A DNA stretch of 64,000 nucleotides from DATFFO01 sp963772815 (GTDB lineage Bacteria; Actinomycetota; Acidimicrobiia; Spongiisociales; ZC4RG35), in NCBI GenBank assembly GCA_963772815.1, contig CAVYYV010000005.1, positions 310,001 through 374,000 on the forward strand, given 5' to 3'. A model generated the notes under the pieces. The model did not search any database and was not told the DNA's origin. It worked only from the letters and a program-made list of their open reading frames with translations. The position numbers and the translations under genes were made by a program. Positions 7,987-16,911 of this stretch are shown in pieces (positions within the stretch are counted from its first letter, which is position 1; every line of letters begins with the position of its first letter).

Positions 7987-8208
7987 TCAGCGATAGCGCC
8001 ACACGATACGACCCTTGGTGGGGTCGTAGGTGGAGACCTCGACGTCGACCTGGTCCCCCGGAAGGATGCGAATGATGCGACCCCGCCGCATACGACCCGA
8101 AGGACGGGCCATTACCTCCAGCCCGCCTTCGATCTCGACGCGAAACGTGGCATCGCGCAGTACCTCGCGCACCGTGCCGCGCATCCGGATGTATTCGTCT
8201 TCGGCCAT
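7987..8208 (-). CDS. infA: translation initiation factor IF-1, divergent copy
   Basis: 73 residues, the usual IF-1 length, S1/OB fold throughout: GTVREVLRDATFRVEIEGG, then RILPGDQVDVEVSTYDPTKGRIVWRYR. The normally invariant AHISGKMR segment reads ARPSGRMRRG, with a one-residue insertion before IIRI; this loop contacts the ribosomal A site in IF-1. It lies downstream of an oxygenase gene and not in the secY-adk-map-rpmJ ribosomal cluster, so it may be a second copy. No Shine-Dalgarno seen. Confidence 0.85.
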   Translation of the reverse strand: MAEDEYIRMRGTVREVLRDATFRVEIEGGLEVMARPSGRMRRGRIIRILPGDQVDVEVSTYDPTKGRIVWRYR

Positions 8209-8244
8209 TCAGGCCACCAGGGTAGTGGCGCCAGGAGCGAGCAC

Positions 8245-9189
8245 CTAGACGGCTCTCCCGGTCGCTCCTGCTTCGGGGGGAGGGAGCAGTTGGCGGAACA
8301 GACCCACGGGAACCGGGGCCCCCACGCGCACCAGAGCCAGGTTCCACGAAGGGGACATGCCCAGCGCCCAGCGGAGAGTCGCGATGAGGGCACGCCCGGC
8401 CCGTAACGCACCCGGCCGCCGCTCGACGTCGAGCACCCTGCGAAGGCGCTCGGGGAGAGTTGCGACTGCGGCCGCCTGCATGACCTGGTAGCCGGCTTTC
8501 TGACCAACCGTCTCGAGAGGCGGATGGCGCAGGAACTCGACGGCATCCTCCATTCCCGGCGAAGGTGCCAGATGTGGGTGCCACTCCACCCATTCGGCCA
8601 GATCGACCGCAGTGGCAGGTAGCGGGTAGGCCTCGAGGAGCCTTCCCACCTCGGATTGCTCGGCCACGAACCGGTCTGCCTCCTCATCGGTGAGCCGTTC
8701 GGGCCCGAATTCCTGGTAGCAACGCAAGAACGAGTCGGTCAGAGCGTTGTGAACCCAGGCCGAGAGGGCAGGGGCATCGGCCGAATACGGCAGGCCGCGA
8801 TGAGAGAAACCGGCCACGACCCGATGCGCCCTTCGCACTTTGGCCACGGCTTCCTCCACCTCGGGGATGGCACCGAAAGTCGTGGCCGTGACGTAGGCGG
8901 ACGTCCGAGCGAGCCGCCCGAGCGGATCCTCCCTGTAGCGGGAGTGCTGCTCGACTCCGGCCACCACCTCGGGGTGGGCGGATTGCACGAACAGGGCGCG
9001 AACCCCGCCGACGAAGGCGGCAACGTCGCCGATCACTCGCCAACTGACCGAATCCGGCCCAAACAAGCCCGGATCTCCCTCGTAGCGCAGCGAATCGGCC
9101 AGCGGATAGGAGCCATGGGCGAAAGGCCCGGTCGCTGCCATGATCAGGCTCTCTCTGGCTTGCTCTACGGCTCGATCGACGATTCCCAC
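8245..9189 (-). CDS. DUF2236/MpaB-like oxygenase-family protein
   Basis: 314 residues matching the DUF2236 (MpaB/rubber-oxygenase catalytic) family: the early DSVSWRVIGDVAAF and ALFVQSAHPEVVAGVEQHS segments, RTSAYVTATTFG, then the later HRVVAGF, HNALTDSFLRCYQEFG and WVEWHPHLAP blocks. Family members bind heme or iron through histidines; the substrate here is unknown. GTG start at 9189 with GGGAA just upstream. The IF-1 gene follows 36 bp downstream on the same strand. Confidence 0.8.
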   Translation of the reverse strand: MGIVDRAVEQARESLIMAATGPFAHGSYPLADSLRYEGDPGLFGPDSVSWRVIGDVAAFVGGVRALFVQSAHPEVVAGVEQHSRYREDPLGRLARTSAYVTATTFGAIPEVEEAVAKVRRAHRVVAGFSHRGLPYSADAPALSAWVHNALTDSFLRCYQEFGPERLTDEEADRFVAEQSEVGRLLEAYPLPATAVDLAEWVEWHPHLAPSPGMEDAVEFLRHPPLETVGQKAGYQVMQAAAVATLPERLRRVLDVERRPGALRAGRALIATLRWALGMSPSWNLALVRVGAPVPVGLFRQLLPPPEAGATGRAV

Positions 9190-9249
9190 TTCCCAAGTCT
9201 CTCACGGAATCAGTCGTTGTCGGAGTTCGGTCACGGCCGCGACCACACC

Positions 9250-9270
9250 TAAACTTTGAGTGACCGGTCA
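9250..9270 (+). promoter_or_regulatory. fadI promoter with palindromic operator candidate
   Basis: A -10 box TAAACT (9250-9255) is followed by the perfect 10-bp palindrome TGACCGGTCA (9261-9270), which would sit on the transcription start. An AAGGAG (9282-9287) then serves the ATG at 9295. Palindromes of this type are typical TetR-family targets; no such regulator is adjacent. Confidence 0.5.
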
Positions 9271-9294
9271 ACTTCGCAGTCAAGGAGCGCCGAC

Positions 9295-10590
9295 ATGGAC
9301 GAAACAGGCAACGGGCGCCGAGTGGCGATCGTGGACGGCCTCCGGACCCCTTTTGCCAAGTCCGGGACCGACCTGAAAGAGGTCAGCGCGCTGCGCCTGG
9401 CGTCCACGCTGGTGACCGAGCTGGTGGTCCGCTCTGGCCTCGGCCCCCATCAGGTGGACCGTGTCATCTACGGTTCGGTGGTCCAGGACGTCGCCTCGCC
9501 CAACATCGCCCGCGAGATCGTGCTGGCCACCCCCCTCCCGGATACAGTCGACGCCTATAGCGTCACGCGCGCCTGCGCCACCAGCACGCAGACCTTCGTC
9601 GACGGTGCCACGGCCATCCTGATGGGCGACGCCGAGATCGTGATCACCGGCGGCGCCGACTCGCTCTCCAAACCACCCGTGACCTTCTCGGACGAGTTCG
9701 TCGAGGTGATGATGGAGGCACAGTCGGCCCGAGACCTAACCGGCCGCCTGAAGGCATTCAGCAAGCTCCGCCCCCGAGACCTCGCACCAAATCCACCCGC
9801 GATCGCCGATCGCTCCACCGGGGAGACGATGGGCGACAGCGCCGAGAAGATGGCCAAGGTGAACGGCATCAGCCGCCAAGCTCAGGATGCCTACGCCCTG
9901 GAATCGCATCGAAAGGCTGTCGAAGCCTGGGAGAAGGGCATCTACGACCAGGAAGTCATGCCTTTTCCGGTCCCACCTGCCTTCCGCCGTGTCGTCGAGC
10001 GCGACACCATCCCTCGCCCCGACACCAGTCTGGAGAAGCTGTCGACCCTGCGGCCCGTGTTCGATCGCAAGTACGGCTCGGTCACGGCGGGCAACTCGTC
10101 CCCGCTCACCGACGGGGCATCGGCGTTGATCCTGATGGAAGAGGGCACCGCCCGCCGGCTCGGCTACGAGGCCAAGGCATTTCTCCGCTCCTACGCATTC
10201 GGGGCCGTCGACCCCAACTGGCAGCTACTGATCGGCCCTGCCCTAGTAACTCCTGTGGCGCTCGACCGGGCTGGAATGACGCTGGCCGACATCGATGTGG
10301 TGGACGTACACGAGGCGTTCGCCGCCCAGGTCCTCTCGGTTCGACAGGCCCTGGCCTCCCGCCAGTTCGCCCGGGACCATCTCGACCGTGACGAGGCGGT
10401 CGGCGAGATCCCCGACGACAAACTCAACCTGTACGGCGGGTCGATCAGCCTGGGCCACCCCTTTGCCGCCACCGGCGCCCGCCAGCTTCTCACCATGGCC
10501 AACGAGCTGGTTCGCCGGGATGCCGGGACCGCCCTGATCACCCAGTGCGCCGCCGGAGGGCTGGGCGCCGCCGTGATCCTGGAGAGGTGA
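9295..10590 (+). CDS. fadI: acetyl-CoA C-acyltransferase (thiolase), FadI type
   Basis: 431 residues. Catalytic thiolase features: nucleophilic Cys in SVTRACATSTQ (~residue 90), His in VDVHEAFAAQ and GHPFAATGAR, and the second Cys in TQCAAGGLGAA at the C-terminus. The ending GHPFAATGAR...CAAGGLGAA is closest to the beta-subunit FadI of the trifunctional beta-oxidation complex. The ATG at 9295 has AAGGAG 7 nt upstream; an upstream in-frame GTG at 9256 falls on the predicted start of transcription. fadJ follows after 208 bp that contain two REP-like repeats. Confidence 0.92.
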   Translation: MDETGNGRRVAIVDGLRTPFAKSGTDLKEVSALRLASTLVTELVVRSGLGPHQVDRVIYGSVVQDVASPNIAREIVLATPLPDTVDAYSVTRACATSTQTFVDGATAILMGDAEIVITGGADSLSKPPVTFSDEFVEVMMEAQSARDLTGRLKAFSKLRPRDLAPNPPAIADRSTGETMGDSAEKMAKVNGISRQAQDAYALESHRKAVEAWEKGIYDQEVMPFPVPPAFRRVVERDTIPRPDTSLEKLSTLRPVFDRKYGSVTAGNSSPLTDGASALILMEEGTARRLGYEAKAFLRSYAFGAVDPNWQLLIGPALVTPVALDRAGMTLADIDVVDVHEAFAAQVLSVRQALASRQFARDHLDRDEAVGEIPDDKLNLYGGSISLGHPFAATGARQLLTMANELVRRDAGTALITQCAAGGLGAAVILER

Positions 10591-10622
10591 GCACGGTGAG
10601 CATCCCCCAACCCGCCAACCCG

Positions 10623-10658
10623 CAACCCAGGGTTCCAGGCGTCGCCCAGCGACGCTCA
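10623..10658 (+). repeat. REP-like 36-bp repeat, copy 1
   Basis: Identical to 10695-10730. It contains two palindromes: AACCCAGGGTT (10624-10634) and the hairpin GCGTCGC-CCA-GCGACGC (10639-10655). It lies between fadI and fadJ. Confidence 0.85.
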
Positions 10659-10694
10659 GGGCCCCAACTTCGCCAAGCACCGGCGACCCTGGCC

Positions 10695-10730
10695 CAACCC
10701 AGGGTTCCAGGCGTCGCCCAGCGACGCTCA
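10695..10730 (+). repeat. REP-like 36-bp repeat, copy 2
   Basis: Exact copy of 10623-10658 at a period of 72 bp, with a 36-bp unrelated spacer. Same pair of nested palindromes. Confidence 0.85.
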
Positions 10731-10798
10731 CAGCCCACGGTTCGGCCCACCAACCCGATGACAACTCCACGCCACCCGTTCCCACCCACCACCCGAGT

Positions 10799-12958
10799 AT
10801 GACTACCACCCACGACCTCCAGCTCACCCACTTCCGACTCGACGTCGACGAGGGCCTGGCCACCGTCACCATCGACAAGCAGGGAGAGACGCTCAACACA
10901 CTCGATCCATCCCTGATGGAGGACTTCACCACCCTCCTGGACCGTCTCGAGTCCGACCCCGACATTCGAGCGGTGGTTCTCGTCTCCGCAAAGGAGGACG
11001 GCTTCGTGGCCGGTGCCAACCTCCGCTGGATTGCCGAGCTGACCGATGCCGCCGCGGCCAGCGAGGCGATAGGTCAGGGACGGGTGATCTACGACCGCCT
11101 CGAGGCGCTCCACACTCAGCGAGCCAAGCCGGTGGTGGCTGCCATTCACGGTGCCTGTTTGGGCGGCGGAATGGAGCTGGCCCTGGCCTGCTCCCATCGC
11201 ATCGTGACGGACCATCCCAAGACCCAGCTCGGTCAGCCTGAAGTACAGCTGGGCTTGATCCCGGCCGGGGGCGGGACCCAGCGACTCCCCGAGTTGATCG
11301 GAGTGGTCCCCGCTCTCGACCTGCTCCTGACCGGCAAGTCGGTACGGCCCAAGAAAGCTCTACGTCTGGGCCTGGCAGACGAGGTGGTGCCGGCGACCAT
11401 TCTGGTCGGCATCGCCCGGGATCGGGCCCGGGCCGCGATTGGGGCGGCACCCGCCGACGACGGCGGTCTGCGCCAATGGTTGTCCGGCAGCGGCCTGCAG
11501 AAGCTGGCCCTGGAGACCAACCCGGTGGGTCTAGCCATCCTCTTCCGCCAGGCCCGCCAGAAGATGCTCTCCCAGACGCGCGGAAACTACCCGGCTCCAC
11601 CCAAGATCCTCGAGGCGGTCCGGATCGGAGTGCAGGAGGGTCGAGATGCCGGCCTGGAAGCCGAAGCCCGTTTCTTCGGTGAGCTGGTCACGTCCCCCGA
11701 GTCGCTGGCTCTCAGATCCGTATTCTTCGCCACCCGGTCCCAGCCCGACACGTCCGGCGCCCATGACGTCGTGCGAGTGGGGATCGTGGGCGGCGGTCTG
11801 ATGGGAGCCGGCATCGCCACCGTGTCCAGCCAGAAGGCCGGGAGCCTGGTCCGAGTCAAGGAGGTCGACGAGGACGGGGTGGCCCGTGCCCTCGCCTACG
11901 TCTCCGAGGCCCTGCATTCGCGGGTGCAACGACATCGGATGAGCGAGTTCGAGGCCGAAAAGGCAATGCTGGCGGTGACCGGCACCACCAACTGGTCTGG
12001 CTTCCCGGCCGTCGACCTGGTCATCGAGGCCGTGTTCGAAGACCTGGAGCTGAAGAAGAACGTCCTCCGCGAGGTCGAGGGTGTGGTCGGCCCCGACACG
12101 GTGATCGCCTCCAACACCTCCTCGCTACCCATCACCTCCATCGCCGCCGCCTCTTCGCACCCGGAGAGAGTGGTGGGTATGCACTACTTCTCCCCGGTCG
12201 AGAAGATGCCTCTTCTGGAGGTCATCGTCACCGACGACACGGCCGACTGGGTAGAAGCAACCGCCGTCGCCTACGGCTTACAGCAGGGCAAGACCGTCAT
12301 CGTGGTGTCCGACGGCACCGGGTTCTACACCAGCCGCATCCTCGGTCCCTACTCGACGGAGGCATTTCGCTTGCTCTCCGAGGGAGCGACGGTCGAGGAC
12401 ATCGACGGCGCGGTTGAAGCCTGGGGATTCCCGGTCGGCCCGCTCCGGCTGGCCGACGAGGTGGGGATCGATGTGGGCGCCAAGATCGCCGTGATCCTCA
12501 CCGATGCCTTCGGAGAGCGCATGACGCCGCCGGCCGGAATGGGCGGCCTGACCGCATCCGGCCGCAAAGGCCGAAAGAACGGCAAGGGGTTCTACACCTA
12601 CGAGAACGGCAAGCGCGGTGGCGTCGACGCGACCGTGTATGAGGATCTGGGGGTGGCGGCGACGGGAGGCATCGACCGCGCCGAGATCCAGGAGCGAGTC
12701 AGCCTGGCTCTCATCAACGAAGCTGCCCGCTGTCTGGAAGAGGGCATCCTGCACTCGGCCCGCGACGGCGACATCGGTGCGGTAATGGGCATCGGATTTC
12801 CCCCCTTCAGGGGTGGCCCGTTCTTCTGGATCGATCAGGTTGGAGCCGGCCAGGTCGTCGAGCGGCTGGAACGCCTGGCCGACCGGCACGGACCCCGCTT
12901 CGCCCCCGCCGAGATCCTGGTGGAGGCGGCCGCCTCGGGGCGGAAGTTCCGGGACTAG
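10799..12958 (+). CDS. fadJ: 3-hydroxyacyl-CoA dehydrogenase/enoyl-CoA hydratase, FadJ type
   Basis: 719 residues. The N-terminal crotonase domain (1-~190) has HGACLGGGMELALAC and QPEVQLGLIPAGGGTQRL with both hydratase glutamate positions plausible. The NAD-binding domain starts near residue 325 with VGIVGGGLMGAGIA, and the dehydrogenase catalytic His is in HYFSPVEKMPLLEVI; two C-terminal HAD domains follow. With fadI it makes a complete beta-oxidation module (hydration, oxidation, thiolysis). No clear RBS at the ATG; hairpins follow the stop. Confidence 0.93.
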   Translation: MTTTHDLQLTHFRLDVDEGLATVTIDKQGETLNTLDPSLMEDFTTLLDRLESDPDIRAVVLVSAKEDGFVAGANLRWIAELTDAAAASEAIGQGRVIYDRLEALHTQRAKPVVAAIHGACLGGGMELALACSHRIVTDHPKTQLGQPEVQLGLIPAGGGTQRLPELIGVVPALDLLLTGKSVRPKKALRLGLADEVVPATILVGIARDRARAAIGAAPADDGGLRQWLSGSGLQKLALETNPVGLAILFRQARQKMLSQTRGNYPAPPKILEAVRIGVQEGRDAGLEAEARFFGELVTSPESLALRSVFFATRSQPDTSGAHDVVRVGIVGGGLMGAGIATVSSQKAGSLVRVKEVDEDGVARALAYVSEALHSRVQRHRMSEFEAEKAMLAVTGTTNWSGFPAVDLVIEAVFEDLELKKNVLREVEGVVGPDTVIASNTSSLPITSIAAASSHPERVVGMHYFSPVEKMPLLEVIVTDDTADWVEATAVAYGLQQGKTVIVVSDGTGFYTSRILGPYSTEAFRLLSEGATVEDIDGAVEAWGFPVGPLRLADEVGIDVGAKIAVILTDAFGERMTPPAGMGGLTASGRKGRKNGKGFYTYENGKRGGVDATVYEDLGVAATGGIDRAEIQERVSLALINEAARCLEEGILHSARDGDIGAVMGIGFPPFRGGPFFWIDQVGAGQVVERLERLADRHGPRFAPAEILVEAAASGRKFRD

Positions 12959-12965
12959 CGGGGCC

Positions 12966-13036
12966 GAAGCCTGACGCCTCGGCTTCACCCGACCCCTGCG
13001 GGGTCGCCCCCTACCCCGCAGCCTCCGGCTGCGGGG
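12966..13036. terminator. cluster of three hairpins between convergent genes
   Basis: Three inverted repeats in the fadJ/ABC-exporter intergenic region: GAAGCC/GGCTTC (12966-12986), GACCCC-TGC-GGGGTC (12991-13005) and CCCCGCAGCC-TCC-GGCTGCGGGG (13014-13036). None has a T-run, but they could block transcription from either side. Confidence 0.45.
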
Positions 13037-13037
13037 A

Positions 13038-13081
13038 CCCTTCCCCCTCTCGCTTTGCTCGTGGGGGACAAAGGTCCCTGC
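13038..13081. repeat. 44-bp intergenic direct repeat, copy 1
   Basis: Identical over 44 bp to 13127-13170. Core CTCGCTTTGCTCGTGGGGGA; a related sequence occurs inverted near 36505-36535. Confidence 0.85.
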
Positions 13082-13126
13082 CGGCGGAGCGTAAGCCGGA
13101 CCGTGCACTCACCGCTGGAATTCGCC

Positions 13127-13170
13127 CCCTTCCCCCTCTCGCTTTGCTCGTGGGGGACAAAGGTCCCTGC
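13127..13170. repeat. 44-bp intergenic direct repeat, copy 2
   Basis: Exact copy of 13038-13081, 89 bp downstream, just before the ABC-exporter 3' end. Confidence 0.85.
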
Positions 13171-13194
13171 GGGAGGTCGGGGGGAGTGCCTGGA

Positions 13195-15183
13195 CTAACC
13201 GGCTGCCACGGCCGGGCCCGGCTCCGGTCCGCCGCTGAACTGAGACTGGTAGAGCTCGGCGTAGGCCCCACCGGCCGTGAGGAGCCCGTCGTGAGTGCCT
13301 TGCTCGACGATCTGGCCGTCATCCATCACCAGGATCAGGTCGGCGTCGCGGATGGTGGAGAGTCGGTGGGCGATGACGAAACTGGTGCGCTCACTGCGCA
13401 GGGCGGTCATCGCATGCTGCAACAGTGCCTCGGTCCGCGTGTCCACCGAGCTGGTGGCCTCGTCCAGGATCAGCAAAGCAGGGTTGGCCAGGAAAGCCCG
13501 AGCGATGGTGATGAGCTGTTTCTCGCCCGTGCTGACGTTGTCACCCTCGTCGTCGATCACGGTGTCGTAACCCTCGGGAAGGCTGTGCACGAACCGATCG
13601 ACGAACGTGGCTCGGGCGGCCTCCAGGATCTCCTCGTCGGTGGCGTCGGGCCGACCGTAGGCGATGTTGTCACGAATGGATCCCTTGAAGAGCCAGGTGT
13701 CTTGGAGAACCATCCCCACCCGGGACCGAAGATCGCTTCGCTTCACCCGGGAGATGTCGACCCCATCCAGCGTGATCTGCCCCCCGTCGAGGTCGTAGAA
13801 GCGCATGATCAGGTTGACCAGGGTGGTCTTGCCTGCGCCGGTGTGGCCCACGATGGCCACCATCTGGCCCGGCTCCACCGTCAGCGACACATCCTCGATC
13901 AAGGATTGCTCCAGGTCGTAGCTGAACGAGACGTCCTCGAACGCAACCCTCCCCGCGCCACCATCGACCAGCGACCCGGCTTCCTCGTCGGACGGCTCCT
14001 CCTCGGCATCGAGCAGCTCGAACACACGCTCAGCTGAAGCCACGCCCGACTGGAGCAGGTTGAGCATCGAGGCCACCTGCGTAACCGGCTGGGAGAACTG
14101 GCGCGAGTACTGGATAAATGCCTGGACATCGCCCAGGCTCATGGTGCCACTCGCCACCCTCAACCCTCCGATCACTGCTATCAGGACGTAGTTGAGATTC
14201 CCAATGAACATCATGATGGGCATGATCAGCCCGGACAGGAACTGGGCCTTGAAGCTGGCCTGGTACAACTCCTCGTTGTCGACCTCGAAGGACTCCTGAA
14301 CCTCGCGGTGGCGGCCGAACACCCTGACCAGCGCGTGACCGGTATAGGTCTCCTCGATCTTCGAGTTGAGAGTCCCGGTGCGCCGCCACTGGGTAATGAA
14401 CTCGCTCTGGGAGCGGCGCATCACGAGGCCCGCTACGAATATCGTCACCGGGATGGTGATGAGGGCGATCAGGGCCAGGGTGGGTGAGATCCAGAACATC
14501 ATCGCCACCACGAACAGCACGGTCAGCACCGACGACAGCATCTGGCTCATCGTCTGCTGGAGGCTCTGTGAGACGTTGTCGATGTCGTTGGTGACCCGGC
14601 TCAGCAGCTCGCCCCGCGGCTGGCGGTCGAAATAGCGCAGCGGCAGGCGGTTGAGCTTGTCCTCCACCTGGGCCCGCATGTCCAGGATCGTGGCCTGGAC
14701 GACGTCATTGAGCACGTAGCCCTGGAGGTATCGCAGCAGCGAGGAGCCCAGGTACAGGGCGAGCACGATCAGCAACACGCGGCCCACGGCCCCGAAGTCG
14801 ATGCCCCGGCCGGGCACCAGGTCGATGCCCCTCAGCAGGTCGGCGATCTGGCTCTGGCCCCGGGCGATGGCGGCCTGAATGACCTGGTCCTTGGTCATTC
14901 CGGCCGGGAGGTTCTTGCCGATTGCCCCGGCGAAGATCAGATCGGTCGCCCGCCCCAGCACCTTGGGGCCGATGGCGGTGAGGGCCACACCGACGACGCC
15001 GGCCACCAGCACCACCGTCACTCTGATTCGCTGTGGGCGCAAGTATCCCAGCAGCCGCCGCCCAGAAGTTCGGAAGTCGAGCGCCTTCTGGCCCACCATG
15101 CCTCCGCCGAAGGGGCCGTGCCGGCCCGGGCCGCCCTGGCCCTGGATTCGCTCCGTGGTCTTCATGGTGCGGGGAGCGGTCAT
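13195..15183 (-). CDS. ABC exporter subunit (TMD-NBD), canonical Walker B partner
   Basis: 662 residues: Gly/Pro-rich N-terminus, six-helix type-1 exporter domain (~50-370), then the nucleotide-binding domain with Walker A GHTGAGKTT, Walker B LLILDEATSS (catalytic Glu present) and H-loop VIAHRLST. Its signature is degenerate (VSTGEKQ in place of LSGGQ). The subunit upstream (15180-16911) has the opposite defects, so the two form a heterodimer with one hydrolytic and one silent site. Start ATG at 15183 overlaps the upstream stop (ATGA). Third gene of the TetR-led operon. Confidence 0.9.
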   Translation of the reverse strand: MTAPRTMKTTERIQGQGGPGRHGPFGGGMVGQKALDFRTSGRRLLGYLRPQRIRVTVVLVAGVVGVALTAIGPKVLGRATDLIFAGAIGKNLPAGMTKDQVIQAAIARGQSQIADLLRGIDLVPGRGIDFGAVGRVLLIVLALYLGSSLLRYLQGYVLNDVVQATILDMRAQVEDKLNRLPLRYFDRQPRGELLSRVTNDIDNVSQSLQQTMSQMLSSVLTVLFVVAMMFWISPTLALIALITIPVTIFVAGLVMRRSQSEFITQWRRTGTLNSKIEETYTGHALVRVFGRHREVQESFEVDNEELYQASFKAQFLSGLIMPIMMFIGNLNYVLIAVIGGLRVASGTMSLGDVQAFIQYSRQFSQPVTQVASMLNLLQSGVASAERVFELLDAEEEPSDEEAGSLVDGGAGRVAFEDVSFSYDLEQSLIEDVSLTVEPGQMVAIVGHTGAGKTTLVNLIMRFYDLDGGQITLDGVDISRVKRSDLRSRVGMVLQDTWLFKGSIRDNIAYGRPDATDEEILEAARATFVDRFVHSLPEGYDTVIDDEGDNVSTGEKQLITIARAFLANPALLILDEATSSVDTRTEALLQHAMTALRSERTSFVIAHRLSTIRDADLILVMDDGQIVEQGTHDGLLTAGGAYAELYQSQFSGGPEPGPAVAAG

Positions 15184-15911
15184 GACGCCGCCACCCTGAG
15201 CTGGGACTCGACGATCTCGACGTAGGTGGGGCAGGTATCGAGCAGCTCGTGGTGAGTGCCCATTCCCACCACCAACCCGTCCTCCAGAACCACGATCCGG
15301 TCGGCATCCATGATGGTGGATACCCGCTGGGCCACCACGACCACGGTCGACTGAGCCGTCACCGGACGCAGGGCCCGCCGCAGTCGGGCATCGGTGGCCA
15401 CGTCCAGGGCGGAGAACGAGTCGTCGAACAGGTACAGCTCGGGCCGGCGGATCAGGGCCCGGGCTATCGCCACCCGCTGGCGCTGGCCACCCGACAGCGT
15501 GGTCCCTTCCTGGGACACGGGGGCGTTGAGGCCCTCGGGCATGGCCTCCACGAAGTAGCGGGCCTGAGCGATCTCCAGCGCCTCCCACATCTCTTCTTCG
15601 GTGGCGTCGGGCTTGCCGTACGCGAGGTTGGAGGCGATGGTGCCCGAGAAGAGGAATGCCTTTTGAGGAACCAGTCCGATCTTGGCCCACAGCGCCTCGG
15701 GGTCGTACTCCCTCACGTCCACCCCGTCGACCAGCACGGCTCCTCCGGTGACATCGAACAAGCGCGGGATCAGGCTGACCAGCGTGGTCTTTCCGGCCCC
15801 GGTCGAGCCGATGATGGCGGTGGTCTCACCCGGGTCGGCGACAAAGCTGATGTCGCGTAGCACCGGGTAGCTGGCCCCCGGATACTTGAACTCCACCTGG
15901 CGCAGCTCCAA
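15180..15911 (-). CDS. ABC exporter subunit, NBD part (displaced by frameshift)
   Basis: This frame carries the nucleotide-binding domain belonging to the membrane domain encoded at 15912-16911. Walker A GSTGAGKTT, signature LSGGQRQRV (intact), Walker B LYLFDDSFSA (catalytic Glu replaced by Asp), H-loop VVAQRVST (His replaced by Gln). Together with the other part the gene would span 15180-16911, 1732 bases, one more than a multiple of three. The frame is open from 15957 (a TAG lies at 15958-15960), so the extra base lies between 15912 and 15957. Confidence 0.75.
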   Translation of the reverse strand: MELRQVEFKYPGASYPVLRDISFVADPGETTAIIGSTGAGKTTLVSLIPRLFDVTGGAVLVDGVDVREYDPEALWAKIGLVPQKAFLFSGTIASNLAYGKPDATEEEMWEALEIAQARYFVEAMPEGLNAPVSQEGTTLSGGQRQRVAIARALIRRPELYLFDDSFSALDVATDARLRRALRPVTAQSTVVVVAQRVSTIMDADRIVVLEDGLVVGMGTHHELLDTCPTYVEIVESQLRVAAS

Positions 15912-16911
15912 CTCGACCGCGGGCTGCAGTCGTGGTGATGCCGGCGGTGGGAGGGACTACCGAAGACTCCGTGTCGAGCACCTCCCCGATGCGGTCGGCC
16001 GAGACCGAAGCGCGGGGAACCAGCATGAACATGAAGGTGGACATCATCACTGCCATCAGGATCTGGATCAGATAGGACAAGTAGGCAACGACGGATCCGA
16101 TCTGCATGGCCCCGGCCTCCACCCTGATCCCGCCGAACCACAAAACGGCGACGCTGGACAGGTTGAGGACCAGGAACACCGTTGGAAAGATCGCCGCCAT
16201 CCAGCGGCCCACGGTGATGGCGACATCGGTCAGCTCGCGATTGGCCAGACCGAACCGATCGGTCTCGAATGGCTCTCGGACGAAGGCCCGGATCACCCTG
16301 ATCCCGGCGATCTGCTCGCGCAACACCTGGTTGACCCGGTCTATGCGCCCCTGCATGAGGCGGAAAGCCGGCACCATGCGCGAGACGATCAGCCCTATGG
16401 CTCCTGCCAGCAGCGGGACCGCCACTGCCACCAACCACGACAGCCCCACGTCCTCGCGCAGCGCCATGATCACGCCCCCAACCATCATCACGGGTGCCGG
16501 GATCAGCATGGTGAAGGTCATCAGGACCAGCATCTGGACCTGCTGGGGATCGTTGGTGTTGCGGGTGATGAGCGACGGGGTTCCGAAGTGAGCCACCTCC
16601 CGGCCGGAGAAGTCCCCCACCGTCCGGAAGACGTCGAGCCGCAGGTCACGACCGAATGCCATGGCCGTGCGGGCCCCGAAGTAGACGGCAGTGATGGTGC
16701 AGGCCACCTGTAGAAGCGAGAAGGCCAGCATCCAGGCACCCACCCGGATGATGTAGTGGGTGTCGCCTGTGACGACACCGTTGTCGATGATGTCGGCATT
16801 GAGAGTGGGGAGATACAGGGCGGCCAGGGTGCCAATCAGCTGCAGCCCCACGATCAGCGAGATGACTCTCCGATAGGGTCGGAGATAACGCTTGAGGATC
16901 CGGACCAGCAT
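15826..16911 (-). CDS. ABC exporter subunit, membrane part (truncated by frameshift)
   Basis: Starts at ATG 16911, sharing one base with the stop of the TetR gene (TGATG). Six predicted membrane helices and the exporter coupling segments (RDLRLDVFRTVGDFSGREVAHFGTP split over loops; REQIAGIRVIRAFVREPFE) are in place up to about residue 330. After VLDTESSV the frame runs into meaningless Arg/Gly-rich sequence and stops at 15826, while the ATPase domain continues in the next frame. Most likely one intact gene with a sequencing indel. Confidence 0.75.
   Translation of the reverse strand: MLVRILKRYLRPYRRVISLIVGLQLIGTLAALYLPTLNADIIDNGVVTGDTHYIIRVGAWMLAFSLLQVACTITAVYFGARTAMAFGRDLRLDVFRTVGDFSGREVAHFGTPSLITRNTNDPQQVQMLVLMTFTMLIPAPVMMVGGVIMALREDVGLSWLVAVAVPLLAGAIGLIVSRMVPAFRLMQGRIDRVNQVLREQIAGIRVIRAFVREPFETDRFGLANRELTDVAITVGRWMAAIFPTVFLVLNLSSVAVLWFGGIRVEAGAMQIGSVVAYLSYLIQILMAVMMSTFMFMLVPRASVSADRIGEVLDTESSVVPPTAGITTTAARGRVGAAPGGVQVSGGQLPGATRHQLCRRPG

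Noticed and set aside
10623..10730. CRISPR array
   Set aside because: Only two repeats, no further spacers and no cas genes; internal palindromes fit REP elements better.
15184..15690. in-frame extension of the ABC gene upstream of 15183
   Set aside because: It overlaps the neighbouring ATPase domain in another frame and is not domain-like; the ATGA overlap marks the real start.
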